Shown here piece after piece: positions 9,002 through 16,913 of a stretch of DNA of 42,973 bases. The stretch is from Vannielia sp. (lineage in GTDB: Bacteria; Pseudomonadota; Alphaproteobacteria; Rhodobacterales; Rhodobacteraceae). The notes under the pieces were generated by a model. The model made no database searches and was not told where the DNA came from. It worked only from the letters and a program-made list of their open reading frames with translations. The position numbers were made by a program, and so were the translations under genes. Location: contig NZ_JARGND010000027.1 in NCBI RefSeq assembly GCF_029212645.1, forward strand, positions 1 to 42,973, read 5' to 3'. The first letter of the stretch is position 1, and each line of letters begins with the position of its first letter.

Positions 9002-9229
9002 TTACTTTACGGCGTAGGGCAGGAGGGCGAGGAAGCGGGCGCGCTTGATGGCGCGAGCGAGTTCACGCTGCTTCTTGGCCGAGACTGCGGTGATACGGGA
9101 AGGCACGATCTTGCCACGCTCAGAGATGTAGCGCTGGAGAAGACGGGTGTCTTTATAGTCGATCGCTGGCGCGTTGTCCCCGGAGAAGGGGCACACCTTA
9201 CGACGGCGGAAAAATGGTTTTGCGGCCAT
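9002..9229 (-). CDS. rpsR: 30S ribosomal protein bS18
   Basis: A 75-residue basic protein with the family core ([54 protein letters not shown]). It pairs with bS6 on the small-subunit platform. It sits between rpsF and rplI in the conserved order, 27 bases downstream of rpsF. Confidence 0.98.
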   Translation of the reverse strand: MAAKPFFRRRKVCPFSGDNAPAIDYKDTRLLQRYISERGKIVPSRITAVSAKKQRELARAIKRARFLALLPYAVK

Positions 9230-9256
9230 GGCTTATGGTCCTTTCTTAAGGCTGGA

Positions 9257-9613
9257 TCAGCGACGTTCGCGGCGACGGTCGTCGCGCTCATCACGCTTTT
9301 GCATCTGCACCGAGGGGCCCTCGGAGTGCTCGTTGACCTTGATGGTCAGAACGCGCATCACGTCATCATGCAAGCGCATCAGGCGTTCCATCTCCTGCAC
9401 GGCCGTCGCGGGAGCGTCGGTGCGCAGGTAGGCGTAGTGCCCCTTGCGGTTTTTGTTGATCTTGTAGGCCATGGTCTTCACGCCCCAATACTCGTGGTCA
9501 ACCAGCTTGCCGCCGTTGTCACCGAGGATGGAGCCGAAGTGTTCGATCAGGCCTTCGGCCTGTGCGCCGGAAAGGTCCTGGCGCGAGATAAAGACATGCT
9601 CGTAGAGCGGCAT
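9257..9613 (-). CDS. rpsF: 30S ribosomal protein bS6
   Basis: A 118-residue protein that opens MPLYEHVFISRQDLSGAQ and has the bS6 features LVDHEYWGVKTMAYKI and KGHYAYLRTDAPATAVQEME, ending in a charged Arg-rich tail. It binds bS18. The start at 9613 has AAGGAAG upstream on the minus strand; a longer frame to 9700 would run through the leader hairpin and is rejected. It is the first gene of the operon. Confidence 0.97.
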   Translation of the reverse strand: MPLYEHVFISRQDLSGAQAEGLIEHFGSILGDNGGKLVDHEYWGVKTMAYKINKNRKGHYAYLRTDAPATAVQEMERLMRLHDDVMRVLTIKVNEHSEGPSVQMQKRDERDDRRRERR

Positions 9614-9647
9614 GTGCGTCTTCCTTTTGTTTCGAGCGGGCTTCAAA

Positions 9648-9679
9648 GCCGGGGCGATAAGGCTCTTCGCCGCCCCGGC
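9648..9679 (-). promoter_or_regulatory. Stem-loop in the rpsF 5' leader
   Basis: A perfect 9-bp stem, GCCGGGGCG with CGCCCCGGC, arms 9648-9656 and 9671-9679, loop of 14 bases, 35 bases upstream of the rpsF start. Its place fits an autoregulatory element where bS6-bS18 or another factor could bind. I did not verify the known bS6:bS18 leader motif. Confidence 0.5.
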
Positions 9680-9723
9680 ACGAGTGGTTCCGCTGTTCAA
9701 TCAACTTGGCGAAGAGATGCGGC

Positions 9724-9751
9724 CTTATACGCGGGCAGGCGGGTGATGCAA
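9724..9751 (-). promoter_or_regulatory. Promoter of rpsF-rpsR-rplI
   Basis: On the minus strand TTGCAT (9746-9751), a 16-base spacer and TATAAG (9724-9729). This would start transcription near 9717, about 100 bases before rpsF, with the leader hairpin inside the transcript. Confidence 0.65.
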
Positions 9752-9939
9752 GGCTTTTGGGCCAAAGTGGTGGCTGTGCCGGGGGGAGAGCGGCATTCGG
9801 GCGGGTGTTGCCGAAAGGCTGCGCGGCGGCGGTGATGCGGGCGCGGGTTTGGAAATTTGGCGCACCCCGGCGGCGGTTTGGGCCATGATGGCGGCAGGGA
9901 CCGCCAAGAGTAACCCTTTGCAATGAGGCCAGATACGCC
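9752..9939. other. Gap between the rpsF promoter and the next gene
   Basis: A GC-rich stretch with no supported gene. Together with the leader, rpsF and the next plus-strand gene are 326 bases apart. A weak GAGG before 9940 is the only signal for that gene. Confidence 0.5.
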
Positions 9940-10467
9940 ATGGTATCCATCGACGCGCAGGACAATCTACACCAGCCCGAAGCGCCGCTGCGCACCCGTG
10001 AGGTGACAGGCGGCTATGTGATTAGCGAAACCGGGGATCGTGCGCCCGCACGGGCGATGGGCCGCTTTTTGGGGGTCAGTTTTATCATGGCGGGGCTGGT
10101 GCTTTTGGCGGTGCCAATGGGCGGAGACCTCACGGTGAAGGGCCTTGTGGTGCTGGGGCTGCTCATTGCGGGCGGGATATTGGCCGTGCGCGCGGGCACC
10201 GGTGGGCGGATGGAGTTGGAGGTTGATATTGCGCGGGGGGTGTTGCGCAGGCGGCGTGTGGTTTCAAAAGACAGGGCGCATCTGGTTGCGCAATGGGGTT
10301 TTGACGAGGTGCTTGGCCTTGACGTGGACAGGAAGCATGGCCACGGGGCGCTGATGGTGGACCTGGGCGGCAAGCGGCGCGCACTTTTGAGCGGCGATGC
10401 CGATGCGCTGAGGGCGGCGGCCTGCCGGATCGGGGGCGATTTGCTGGACGCGCGCCAGACCGTCTGA
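9940..10467 (+). CDS. Hypothetical protein with two transmembrane segments
   Basis: A 175-residue protein. After a hydrophilic N-terminus come two adjacent hydrophobic helices (FIMAGLVLLAVPMGG, then GLVVLGLLIAGGILAV, about residues 47-85) with a short turn, then a cytoplasmic-looking C-terminal domain (MELEVDIARGVLRRRRVV, WGFDEVLGLDVDRKHGHGAL). The strand-rich C-terminal part resembles PH-like domains of small membrane proteins, but this is a guess. I do not recognise the family. Start ATG 9940 has a weak GAGG upstream. Confidence 0.75.
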   Translation: MVSIDAQDNLHQPEAPLRTREVTGGYVISETGDRAPARAMGRFLGVSFIMAGLVLLAVPMGGDLTVKGLVVLGLLIAGGILAVRAGTGGRMELEVDIARGVLRRRRVVSKDRAHLVAQWGFDEVLGLDVDRKHGHGALMVDLGGKRRALLSGDADALRAAACRIGGDLLDARQTV

Positions 10468-10516
10468 AACGAAGCTGACACTCTGATGACAGGCTTCAGG
10501 TTATGGGGTTGTTTGT

Positions 10517-10550
10517 GCACAGTATGCGCGTGGTAGCGCATGTTCTGTGC
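10517..10550 (+). promoter_or_regulatory. Inverted repeat upstream of yceI-type gene
   Basis: Arms GCACAG (10517-10522) with CTGTGC (10545-10550) and ATGCGC (10524-10529) with GCGCAT (10536-10541), separated by a small internal loop. A second dyad, CCCTCA-TG-TGAGGG, lies at 10582-10595. There is no U-tract; these could be operators or a leader hairpin for the yceI-type gene. Confidence 0.35.
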
Positions 10551-10642
10551 GCTGGTGCGTATTGTGTTCTGGACCGCAAATCCCTCATGTGAGGGTCAGA
10601 ATTGAGACCAACCTGAACGCCATAATGAGGACAAATGACCTG

Positions 10643-11218
10643 ATGAAGACCCTTTTTCTCGCCAGTGCGCTTGCGCTGACCGCCGCCCCCGTTTTGGCCG
10701 ACCCGGAGACCTATGTGGTGGATGCCAGCCACAGCCAGATCGTTTTTAGCTACGATCACATGGGCTTTTCGCGGACGGTCAGCATGTTTTCGGGCTTTGA
10801 CGGTGAAATCCAGTGGGACAAGGCCAACCCGGAGGACAGTTCGGTGACGGTGAGCTTCCCCGAAGACAGCCTGATCACCGGCTGGGATGAGCGCACACAG
10901 CACCTGATGAGCGGTGATTTCTTTGGCTCGAACGAGGCGACGGATATCAGCTTTGTGTCGACCGGCATTGAGCAGACCGGCGAAAGCACCGGGCTGATCA
11001 CCGGCGATCTGACGGTGAACGGTGTGACCAAGGAGGTTGTGCTGGATGCGGTGCTGAACGGGCAGACCGATAACCACCCGATGGCCAACGTGCCCTGGGC
11101 CGGGTTCAGCGCGACCACCAAGCTGCTGCGCAGCGACTTTGGCCTTGGCGGCTTTGCCCCGGTGGTAGGCGACGAGCTGACGGTTGAAATTTCGATCGAG
11201 GCGATGAAGGCCGAGTAA
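10643..11218 (+). CDS. Periplasmic YceI family protein
   Basis: A 191-residue exported protein. Signal peptide MKTLFLASALALTAAPVLA is followed by a YceI lipocalin-like beta barrel (YVVDASHSQIVFSYDHMGFS at its start, GDLTVNGVTKEVVLDAVLNG in the middle). YceI proteins bind isoprenoid-type lipids; some are linked to base or stress response. An in-frame ATG at 10625 would give a less typical signal; GAGGA lies about 11 bases before 10643. It converges with a cytochrome b561-YceI fusion gene, so two YceI domains are neighbours here. Confidence 0.92.
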   Translation: MKTLFLASALALTAAPVLADPETYVVDASHSQIVFSYDHMGFSRTVSMFSGFDGEIQWDKANPEDSSVTVSFPEDSLITGWDERTQHLMSGDFFGSNEATDISFVSTGIEQTGESTGLITGDLTVNGVTKEVVLDAVLNGQTDNHPMANVPWAGFSATTKLLRSDFGLGGFAPVVGDELTVEISIEAMKAE

Positions 11219-11245
11219 GCCTGTCGTTTTGATTGGAGAAGGATT

Positions 11246-11279
11246 GGGCCGCCGGGGGAAACCCTGGCGGCCCTTTTTT
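11246..11279 (+). terminator. Intrinsic terminator after yceI-type gene
   Basis: GGGCCGCC (11246-11253) pairs with GGCGGCCC (11266-11273); T-run 11274-11279. The inner bases extend the stem. Confidence 0.9.
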
Positions 11280-11294
11280 GTGGTGTGGGGTGAT

Positions 11295-11357
11295 CCCCCC
11301 GCCAGAGCGGCGCAAAAGCCCGCCCGCCCACCCCTTTCGCGCCGCTCCGGCGGGGGG
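11295..11357 (-). repeat. Long inverted repeat, 24-base arms
   Basis: Arms 11295-11318 and 11334-11357 match at 22 of 24 positions with a 15-base loop. On the minus strand both mismatches become G-U pairs, so RNA read in that direction can form an almost perfect hairpin. It lies just after the stop of the minus-strand cytochrome b561-YceI gene. It could be an RNA 3'-end structure or a copy of a dispersed palindromic element. There is no U-tract after it. Confidence 0.6.
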
Positions 11358-11374
11358 CGTTGCGCGATTGGGCG

Positions 11375-12591
11375 TTAGTCGGCCCGTGTGGCGGTGAGGG
11401 AGATGGTGAGGGTGACGGGAAAGGCGAGTGTGCCTTCGTCGCTATAGCTGGAGCCGATATCAAAGTTGCGCCGATCCACGGTGGTGGTGCCGGTTGCGGT
11501 GGCGGTATCGCCGGTGATCGTGAGGGTGAAGGGCAGCGGGACAGCGGCGGTTTGCCTTTGAGGGTGAGGGTGCCATCAAGCGTGAGGCTGCCATCGGGGG
11601 CCTCGGTGATGGGGCCGCTGTAGGTGGCGGTGGGGAAGGTGGCGCTATCAAAGAAGTCGGCCCCCTGGGCCTGCGCCGAGACAGAGCTGAGCTGGAGGCT
11701 GGGGATAGCGATTTGCGCCGTTGCCGCGCCCTTGGTGGGGCCGCTGGCGTTGGGATCATAGGTGATGGCGGCGGTGAAATCGGGGAAGGAGCCGCTCACC
11801 TCGGCCCCCATCTGGGTGATGGTGAGGGCAATGGTGCCTTCGGTGACAGTCCAGGCGTTTTGCGTGGCAGGCGCGGAGGCGGCGGGCGCGAGGGATTGGC
11901 CCTCTGGTGTGGGGGCCGTGGCGGGGGCGGTGCCGGGCATCAGGGCGATGAAGGCGGCGACCGTGACGGCGGCGAGGGCGGCCATGGCGGGCAGGGCGTG
12001 GTGGTGCGGCGCGGGGGGCGGGGTGATGGAGGGGGTACCGGCCATGCGGGCGAGGGTATCGTCGTGATCTATCAGCGCGTGCTTGAGCGCCCCGGCGATA
12101 TGCAGCAGCACCGAAAGCAGCAGCAGCGTCGTGAGCGCCCAGTGCAGCGAGGCGGCATTGTGGGCGAGGCTTTCGGAATTTGGGATCAGCGGCAGGCCCT
12201 GGCCGAGGGGCCACCAGATGGGGGCGAATCCGGTGCTGGCGGCATGGGTGATCCAGCCCGAAAGGGGAACGAGGATGAGCAGCAGGTAGAGCGCCCAATG
12301 GGTGGCGGCAGCGGCAAAACTTTCAAGCCGGCGGTCCGGGTGGAGGGGGTGGGGCTGTGATTGCGTCAGCGTCCAGAGGATGCGGGCCAGCGCGACGGCG
12401 AGCGCGAGGATGCCCAGCGTTTTATGGGTGGAGAAGAGCAGCGCCTTGGTGGTGAGTTCGCTCTGGGTTTCATAGGGCCAGCCTTCGGCCACTTTGCCGA
12501 GCGGAAAGAGGGTGAAGATCAGCAGGACGGTGATCCAGTGAAAGGCGCGGGAAAGGGGGCCGTAGCGGGCGGGGGTATTGGCGAGGGGCAT
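11375..12591 (-). pseudogene. Cytochrome b561-YceI fusion gene, broken by a one-base frameshift
   Basis: The N-terminal part is a cytochrome b561 membrane domain with haem-ligand histidines and about four helices (RAFHWITVLLIFTLFPLG, FSTHKTLGILALAVALARI, ATHWALYLLLILVPLSGWI, LHWALTTLLLLSVLLHIAG). A linker helix and a periplasmic YceI domain follow. The frame breaks at 11551-11553: after TLTLKGK the reading frame changes, and adding one base in the AAA codon restores TAAVPLPFTLTITGD through to FDIGSSYSDEGTLAF and a TAA at 11375-11377. The break is in a short homopolymer, so it may be a real mutation, a sequencing error or, less likely, programmed slippage. The start at 12591 has GGAGAC upstream. 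The intact product would have about 405 residues. Confidence 0.85.
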
Positions 12592-12724
12592 GGGTGTCTC
12601 CAAGAGTTTGGGCGATCCTAGGGGTTGTGGTGGCGCGCGCAATTCCTGCGGTGTGGGGGTTTGCTGTGCGATAGTGCACGGAGAAAATTCAGCCGCTCAG
12701 GGGGAGTGCGCCATTGGGGGGCGC

Positions 12725-12753
12725 TTGTCCGGCGGGGTGGGACGCGCTAGGGA
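12725..12753 (+). promoter_or_regulatory. Promoter of fabD-fabG
   Basis: TTGTCC (12725-12730), 17-base spacer, TAGGGA (12748-12753), 35 bases before fabD. Confidence 0.45.
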
Positions 12754-12787
12754 GGGGAAAACCACGAAGACGAAGAAGGAGGGGGCG

Positions 12788-13729
12788 ATGAGGGCATTCA
12801 TTTTTCCGGGACAGGGCGCGCAGGTGATCGGCATGGGCCGGGCGCTGGCCGAGGCCTATCCGGCGGCAGCGGCGGTCTTTGAAGAGGTCGACGAGGCGCT
12901 GGGCGAAAAGCTTTCAACGCTGATCTGGGAAGGCGAGGCGGAAGAGCTGACGCTCACAGCCAATGCGCAGCCCGCGCTGATGGCGACGTCGATGGCGGCG
13001 ATGGCGGCGCTGGGCGCGGAAGGGGTGAGCCTTGAGGCGGCCTCTTACGTGGCCGGGCACTCGCTTGGGGAATATTCGGCCCTTTGCGCGGCGGGCACCT
13101 TTAGCCTGGCTGATACCGCGCGGTTGCTGCGCACACGCGGGGAAGCGATGCAGGCGGCGGTTCCGGTGGGCGATGGCGCGATGGCGGCGATCCTTGGGCT
13201 CGACTTTGCCGGGGTGGCCAGGATTGCCGAAGAAGCCGCTGAGGGCGGTGTGTGCCAAGCGGCAAATGACAACGATCCCGGGCAGGTGGTGATTTCGGGC
13301 GAAAAGACGCAAGTGATGGCGGCGTGCGACATGGCCAAGGCGCAGGGCGCCAAGCGGGCGATGCTGTTGCCGGTGTCTGCGCCCTTCCACTCGGCGTTGA
13401 TGCAGCCTGCCGCCGAAGTGATGGCGCGTGCGCTCGACGAGGTTGATATGGCACAGCCCAAGGTGCCACTGGTGGCCAATGTGCTGGCGCATGATGTGGA
13501 AGATCCCACCGCCATTCGGGCGTTGCTGGTGGATCAGGTCACCGGTGCGGTGCGCTGGCGCGAGAGCGTGGCGTGGATGGCCGAAAAAGGCGTGACGGAG
13601 ATGTGGGAGATTGGCGCGGGCAAGGCCCTTTCGGGCATGGTGCGCCGGATCGACAAGACGGTTGCGACGCGCGCCATTGGCACGCCGGATGATGTAAAGG
13701 CCGCTGTGGCGGCGCTGGCTGAGGAGTGA
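12788..13729 (+). CDS. fabD: Malonyl-CoA:ACP transacylase
   Basis: A 313-residue FabD that moves malonyl from CoA to acyl carrier protein for fatty-acid synthesis. It has the N-terminal FIFPGQGAQVIGMGR, the catalytic serine in GHSLGEYSALCAAG (about residue 92) and the catalytic histidine in VSAPFHSALMQPA. ATG 12788 has AAGGAGG upstream; the longer frame to 12578 crosses the promoter and is rejected. It precedes fabG with a 5-base gap and shares its transcript. Confidence 0.98.
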   Translation: MRAFIFPGQGAQVIGMGRALAEAYPAAAAVFEEVDEALGEKLSTLIWEGEAEELTLTANAQPALMATSMAAMAALGAEGVSLEAASYVAGHSLGEYSALCAAGTFSLADTARLLRTRGEAMQAAVPVGDGAMAAILGLDFAGVARIAEEAAEGGVCQAANDNDPGQVVISGEKTQVMAACDMAKAQGAKRAMLLPVSAPFHSALMQPAAEVMARALDEVDMAQPKVPLVANVLAHDVEDPTAIRALLVDQVTGAVRWRESVAWMAEKGVTEMWEIGAGKALSGMVRRIDKTVATRAIGTPDDVKAAVAALAEE

Positions 13730-13734
13730 CGGGC

Positions 13735-14472
13735 ATGTTTGATCTGACGGGGAAGTGTGCGCTGATCACCGGTGCTTCGGGGGGAATCGGCGGCGAGATC
13801 GCGCGGGCGCTGCATGGCGCGGGCGCGACCGTGGGGCTGAGTGGCACCCGAGAGGAGCCGCTGAAAGCGCTGGCCGATGAGCTGGGCGAGCGGGCGCATG
13901 TGCTGCCCTGCAACCTTGGCGATGCGGAGGCGGTAAACGCGCTGCCAAAGCAGGCGATCGAGGCGATGGGCGCGCTGGATATTCTGGTGAACAACGCTGG
14001 TGTGACCCGTGACAACCTGTTCATGCGGATGAGCGAGGAGGAGTGGGCGCAGGTGATCGAGGTGAACCTCACCGCCGCCTTCCGGCTGTGCAAGGGCGTG
14101 CTGCGGGGCATGATGAAATCGCGCTGGGGGCGGATTATCAACGTGTCCTCCGTGGTGGGCGCTACCGGCAACCCCGGTCAGGCCAATTATGCCGCCTCCA
14201 AGGCGGGTTTGGTTGGCATGTCAAAGAGCCTTGCCTATGAGGTGGCCAGCCGTAATATCACGGTGAACTGCATTGCGCCGGGCTTCATCACCACGGCGAT
14301 GACCGAGAAGCTGACCGAGGATCAAAAGACGGCCATCATGGGCCAGATCCCGGCAGGACGAATGGGGAATGCGGGCGAAATTGCTGCGGCGGCGCTCTAT
14401 CTGGCGAGCGACGAAGCAGGCTACACCACGGGCACCACGCTGCATGTAAACGGTGGCATGGCAATGCTCTGA
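13735..14472 (+). CDS. fabG: 3-oxoacyl-ACP reductase
   Basis: A 245-residue short-chain dehydrogenase, the normal length for FabG. It has the NADP-binding TGASGGIGG (about 12-20), NNAGVTRDNLF, the catalytic YAASK (about 152-156) and the C-terminal GTTLHVNGGMAML. It reduces 3-oxoacyl-ACP in fatty-acid elongation. ATG 13735 has GAGGAG upstream; a GTG at 13726 overlapping fabD is the alternative. Confidence 0.98.
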   Translation: MFDLTGKCALITGASGGIGGEIARALHGAGATVGLSGTREEPLKALADELGERAHVLPCNLGDAEAVNALPKQAIEAMGALDILVNNAGVTRDNLFMRMSEEEWAQVIEVNLTAAFRLCKGVLRGMMKSRWGRIINVSSVVGATGNPGQANYAASKAGLVGMSKSLAYEVASRNITVNCIAPGFITTAMTEKLTEDQKTAIMGQIPAGRMGNAGEIAAAALYLASDEAGYTTGTTLHVNGGMAML

Positions 14473-14500
14473 GCCGCCGGGGTGGGGGGCGCGAAAGCGT

Positions 14501-14528
14501 TTGCCTCCCCATCAGAACATGCTATAGG
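14501..14528 (+). promoter_or_regulatory. Promoter of acpP
   Basis: TTGCCT (14501-14506), 16-base spacer, TATAGG (14523-14528), 130 bases before acpP. It gives acpP its own promoter, as expected for this abundant protein. Confidence 0.6.
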
Positions 14529-14658
14529 CGGCGCACATTTCGAGCGGTCCCGAGACGATTTCGGTGGCGGCAGGCAACGGCGCATGTGTACACTTGTTGC
14601 ACCTCTGGGCGAGGAATATGGCGGGTCTATCCCGCGAAACTGACGAGGATATTGGATC

Positions 14659-14892
14659 ATGAGCGACATCGCTGATCGGGTTAAGAAAATCGTTGTGGAA
14701 CACCTCAGCGTGGAAGAGGACAAAGTCACCGAGAATGCGTCGTTCATCGACGATCTGGGTGCAGACAGCCTCGACACGGTTGAACTGGTCATGGCCTTCG
14801 AAGAAGAGTTTGGCATCGAAATCCCCGATGACGCCGCCGAGACCATCCAGACCTTTGGTGACGCGGTTAAGTTCATCAAGGAAGCCAGCTAA
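14659..14892 (+). CDS. acpP: Acyl carrier protein
   Basis: A 77-residue acidic helical protein. The phosphopantetheine attachment serine lies in [18 protein letters not shown] (Ser37). It carries growing acyl chains for fatty-acid synthesis. GAGGAT lies ahead of ATG 14659. It has its own promoter and terminator, between fabG and fabF. Confidence 0.99.
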   Translation: MSDIADRVKKIVVEHLSVEEDKVTENASFIDDLGADSLDTVELVMAFEEEFGIEIPDDAAETIQTFGDAVKFIKEAS

Positions 14893-14928
14893 GGCTTTCG
14901 CGCCACGGCGCACCGCATGAGAATTTTG

Positions 14929-14955
14929 AAACGGCGTCCTTCGGGGCGCCGTTTT
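14929..14955 (+). terminator. Intrinsic terminator after acpP
   Basis: AAACGGCGTCC (14929-14939), UUCG tetraloop, GGGCGCCGTTT (14944-14954) with one T-G pair, then T. The UUCG loop makes the stem very stable. Confidence 0.92.
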
Positions 14956-15029
14956 GCTTTGGCCGGTTGAGCGGAGCCATGCGCTGGGCCTCGCCACAGG
15001 GCAGGGGGTGCGCTAGGCTGGCGGGGCAA

Positions 15030-15051
15030 CCCGAGAGGTGCCCGAGAGGTG
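15030..15051 (+). repeat. Tandem 11-bp duplication covering a ribosome-binding site
   Basis: CCCGAGAGGTG occurs twice without a gap (15030-15040, 15041-15051), just before ATG 15058. The second copy supplies the GAGAGG used by the next gene; the duplication doubles that signal. Confidence 0.7.
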
Positions 15052-15057
15052 AACGTG

Positions 15058-15513
15058 ATGCGGTGGACCTTCCCTTACAAAGCACTGGCTTTGGCTGTTG
15101 CGCTCTGGGGCTTTGCGCAGGGCGCGGTGGCGCAGGGCTACAGCGAGCCGCAAAGGGGCAGCGAGACTCGCCAGGATATCATGGATGCGATCCGTCCGCA
15201 GGCTGAGTGGAGCTTTGCGCCGCCGGTTGAGTTTGTGGTGGGGGAGATGCGGGTTGCGGTGGATGTTGGCTTTGTAACCGTGCGGGCGCAGCGCCCCGGT
15301 GGGCAACCGATTGATATTTACACCACGCCCGCCGCGAGGAGGGGCGAGATTGATCCGCAGGTCGGCAACGGGCCAACGATGGAAGTGCTGCTGCAAAAGT
15401 CCGGACGGGTTTGGGTGGGGGTGCATTATGGCATCAATTCCTCGGAAGGCTGGTGGTATGATCCGGTGAACTGCCCGATCTGGGCGGTGGTTTTGCCGGA
15501 AGTTTGCGAGTGA
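15058..15513 (+). CDS. Hypothetical secreted protein
   Basis: A 151-residue protein with a signal peptide (KALALAVALWGFAQGAVAQ) and a mature part of about 125 residues (RQDIMDAIRPQAEWSFAPP, FVVGEMRVAVDVGFVTVRAQ, then GRVWVGVHYGINSSEGWWYD). It is strand-rich with an AP-P-EFVVGEMRV pattern that I recall from small uncharacterised periplasmic proteins of Rhodobacterales. Function is unknown. It contains two cysteines near the end (PVNCPIW and PEVCE) that may form a disulfide. It lies between acpP and fabF but has its own ribosome-binding site. Confidence 0.8.
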   Translation: MRWTFPYKALALAVALWGFAQGAVAQGYSEPQRGSETRQDIMDAIRPQAEWSFAPPVEFVVGEMRVAVDVGFVTVRAQRPGGQPIDIYTTPAARRGEIDPQVGNGPTMEVLLQKSGRVWVGVHYGINSSEGWWYDPVNCPIWAVVLPEVCE

Positions 15514-15589
15514 GGCTGCGGGATCGGCCATAACCCCCAACATGGCGGTATTTGCGGGCGGAAAGCTGCGGTGAGAGGCGGGTGTGATC

Positions 15590-15617
15590 TTGCCGCGCCG
15601 GGGGAAGTGCGTATATC
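15590..15617 (+). promoter_or_regulatory. Promoter of fabF-mltG
   Basis: TTGCCG (15590-15595), 16-base spacer, TATATC (15612-15617), 34 bases before fabF. Confidence 0.6.
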
Positions 15618-15650
15618 AGGGATAACAGAAAAAGACGGGGGTTGAGCAGA

Positions 15651-16913
15651 ATGCGTCGTGTCGTGATTACCGGATTGGGTGTGGTGTCTCCGCTCGCCTG
15701 TGGCGTGGAAGAGACCTGGAGCCGTTTGCTGGCCGGTCAGTCAGGGGCGGCGACGATCAGCCGGTTTGACGCCAGCCACCTGGCCACCACCTATGCCTGC
15801 GAGTTGCCGATGGGCGATGGCAGCGATGGCACTTTCAACCCGGATGACTGGATGGCCCCGAAAGAGCGCCGCAAGGTTGATGATTTCATCCTTTATGGCA
15901 TGGCCGCCGCGGATCAGGCGCTGAAAGATGCAAACTGGACCCCGGAAGATGAAGAGAGCCGCTTGCGCACTGGCGTGATGATTGGCTCGGGCATTGGCGG
16001 GCTGAACTCCATCGCTGAAACGGCGGTGACGCTCAAGGAACGTGGGCCGCGACGGGTGAGCCCGTTCTTCATTCCCGGCGCGCTGATCAACCTTGTGAGC
16101 GGGCAGGTGGGCATTCGCTATGGCTTCAAGGGGCCAAACCATGCGGTTGTGACCGCGTGTTCCACCGGCGCGCATGCGATTGGCGATGCCGCGCGGCTCA
16201 TCCAATGGGGCGATGCCGAGGTGATGGTTGCCGGGGGTACCGAAAGCCCGATCAGCGAAATCGGGATTGCCGGCTTCAACGCCTGCAAGGCGCTCAGCAC
16301 CAAGCGGGGCGACGCCCCTGAAACCGCGAGCCGCCCTTATGACGAAGACCGTGACGGCTTTGTCATGGGTGAGGGCGCGGGTGTGGTTGTGCTGGAGGAA
16401 TACGAGCACGCCAAGGCGCGCGGCGCCAAAATTTACGCCGAAGTGCTGGGCTATGGCCTTTCGGGCGATGCCTATCACATCACCGCGCCTGCCGAAGATG
16501 GCAATGGCGGCTACCGCGCCATGGAGGCCGCGCTGAAACGCGCTGAGCTGACCCCGGATGCGGTGGATTACATCAACGCCCATGGCACCTCGACCATGGC
16601 TGACACCATTGAGCTGGGCGCTGTTGAGCGGCTGATGGGCGATGCGGCGAGCAAGGCGACGATGTCGTCAACCAAGTCGTCGATCGGCCACCTGCTGGGC
16701 GCGGCGGGCGCTGTGGAAGCGATTTTCTGTGTGCTGGCGATCCGCGATCAGGTGGCACCGCCGACGATCAACCTGGATAACCCCGCCGTGACACCCAAGC
16801 TTGATCTTGCACCCAACGCCAAGCGCGAACGTGAGATCAACGTGGCGATCTCCAACAGCTTTGGCTTTGGTGGCACCAATGCGAGCCTCGTTCTGGGCAA
16901 GGTCAACGACTGA
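15651..16913 (+). CDS. fabF: 3-oxoacyl-ACP synthase II
   Basis: A 420-residue condensing enzyme that extends acyl-ACP with malonyl-ACP. The Cys-His-His triad is visible: VVTACSTGAHAIGDAAR (Cys about 168), NAHGTSTMADTIE, and KSSIGHLLGAAGAVE. The C-terminal FGFGGTNASLVL is typical. ATG 15651 is preferred to the upstream TTG at 15642. Its TGA overlaps the mltG ATG by one base, so the two genes are translationally coupled. Confidence 0.98.
   Translation: MRRVVITGLGVVSPLACGVEETWSRLLAGQSGAATISRFDASHLATTYACELPMGDGSDGTFNPDDWMAPKERRKVDDFILYGMAAADQALKDANWTPEDEESRLRTGVMIGSGIGGLNSIAETAVTLKERGPRRVSPFFIPGALINLVSGQVGIRYGFKGPNHAVVTACSTGAHAIGDAARLIQWGDAEVMVAGGTESPISEIGIAGFNACKALSTKRGDAPETASRPYDEDRDGFVMGEGAGVVVLEEYEHAKARGAKIYAEVLGYGLSGDAYHITAPAEDGNGGYRAMEAALKRAELTPDAVDYINAHGTSTMADTIELGAVERLMGDAASKATMSSTKSSIGHLLGAAGAVEAIFCVLAIRDQVAPPTINLDNPAVTPKLDLAPNAKREREINVAISNSFGFGGTNASLVLGKVND

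Noticed and set aside
8330..9835. Long plus-strand open frame of about 500 codons opposite rplI-rpsR-rpsF
   Set aside because: It is antisense to three certain ribosomal protein genes; long mirror frames are common at this GC content and it has no recognisable domain.
10756..12591. 628-codon minus-strand reading of the cytochrome b561-YceI gene running under the yceI-type gene
   Set aside because: The extension after 11551 is low-complexity Pro/Ser and overlaps a certain gene; it is the result of the frameshift, not a longer protein.
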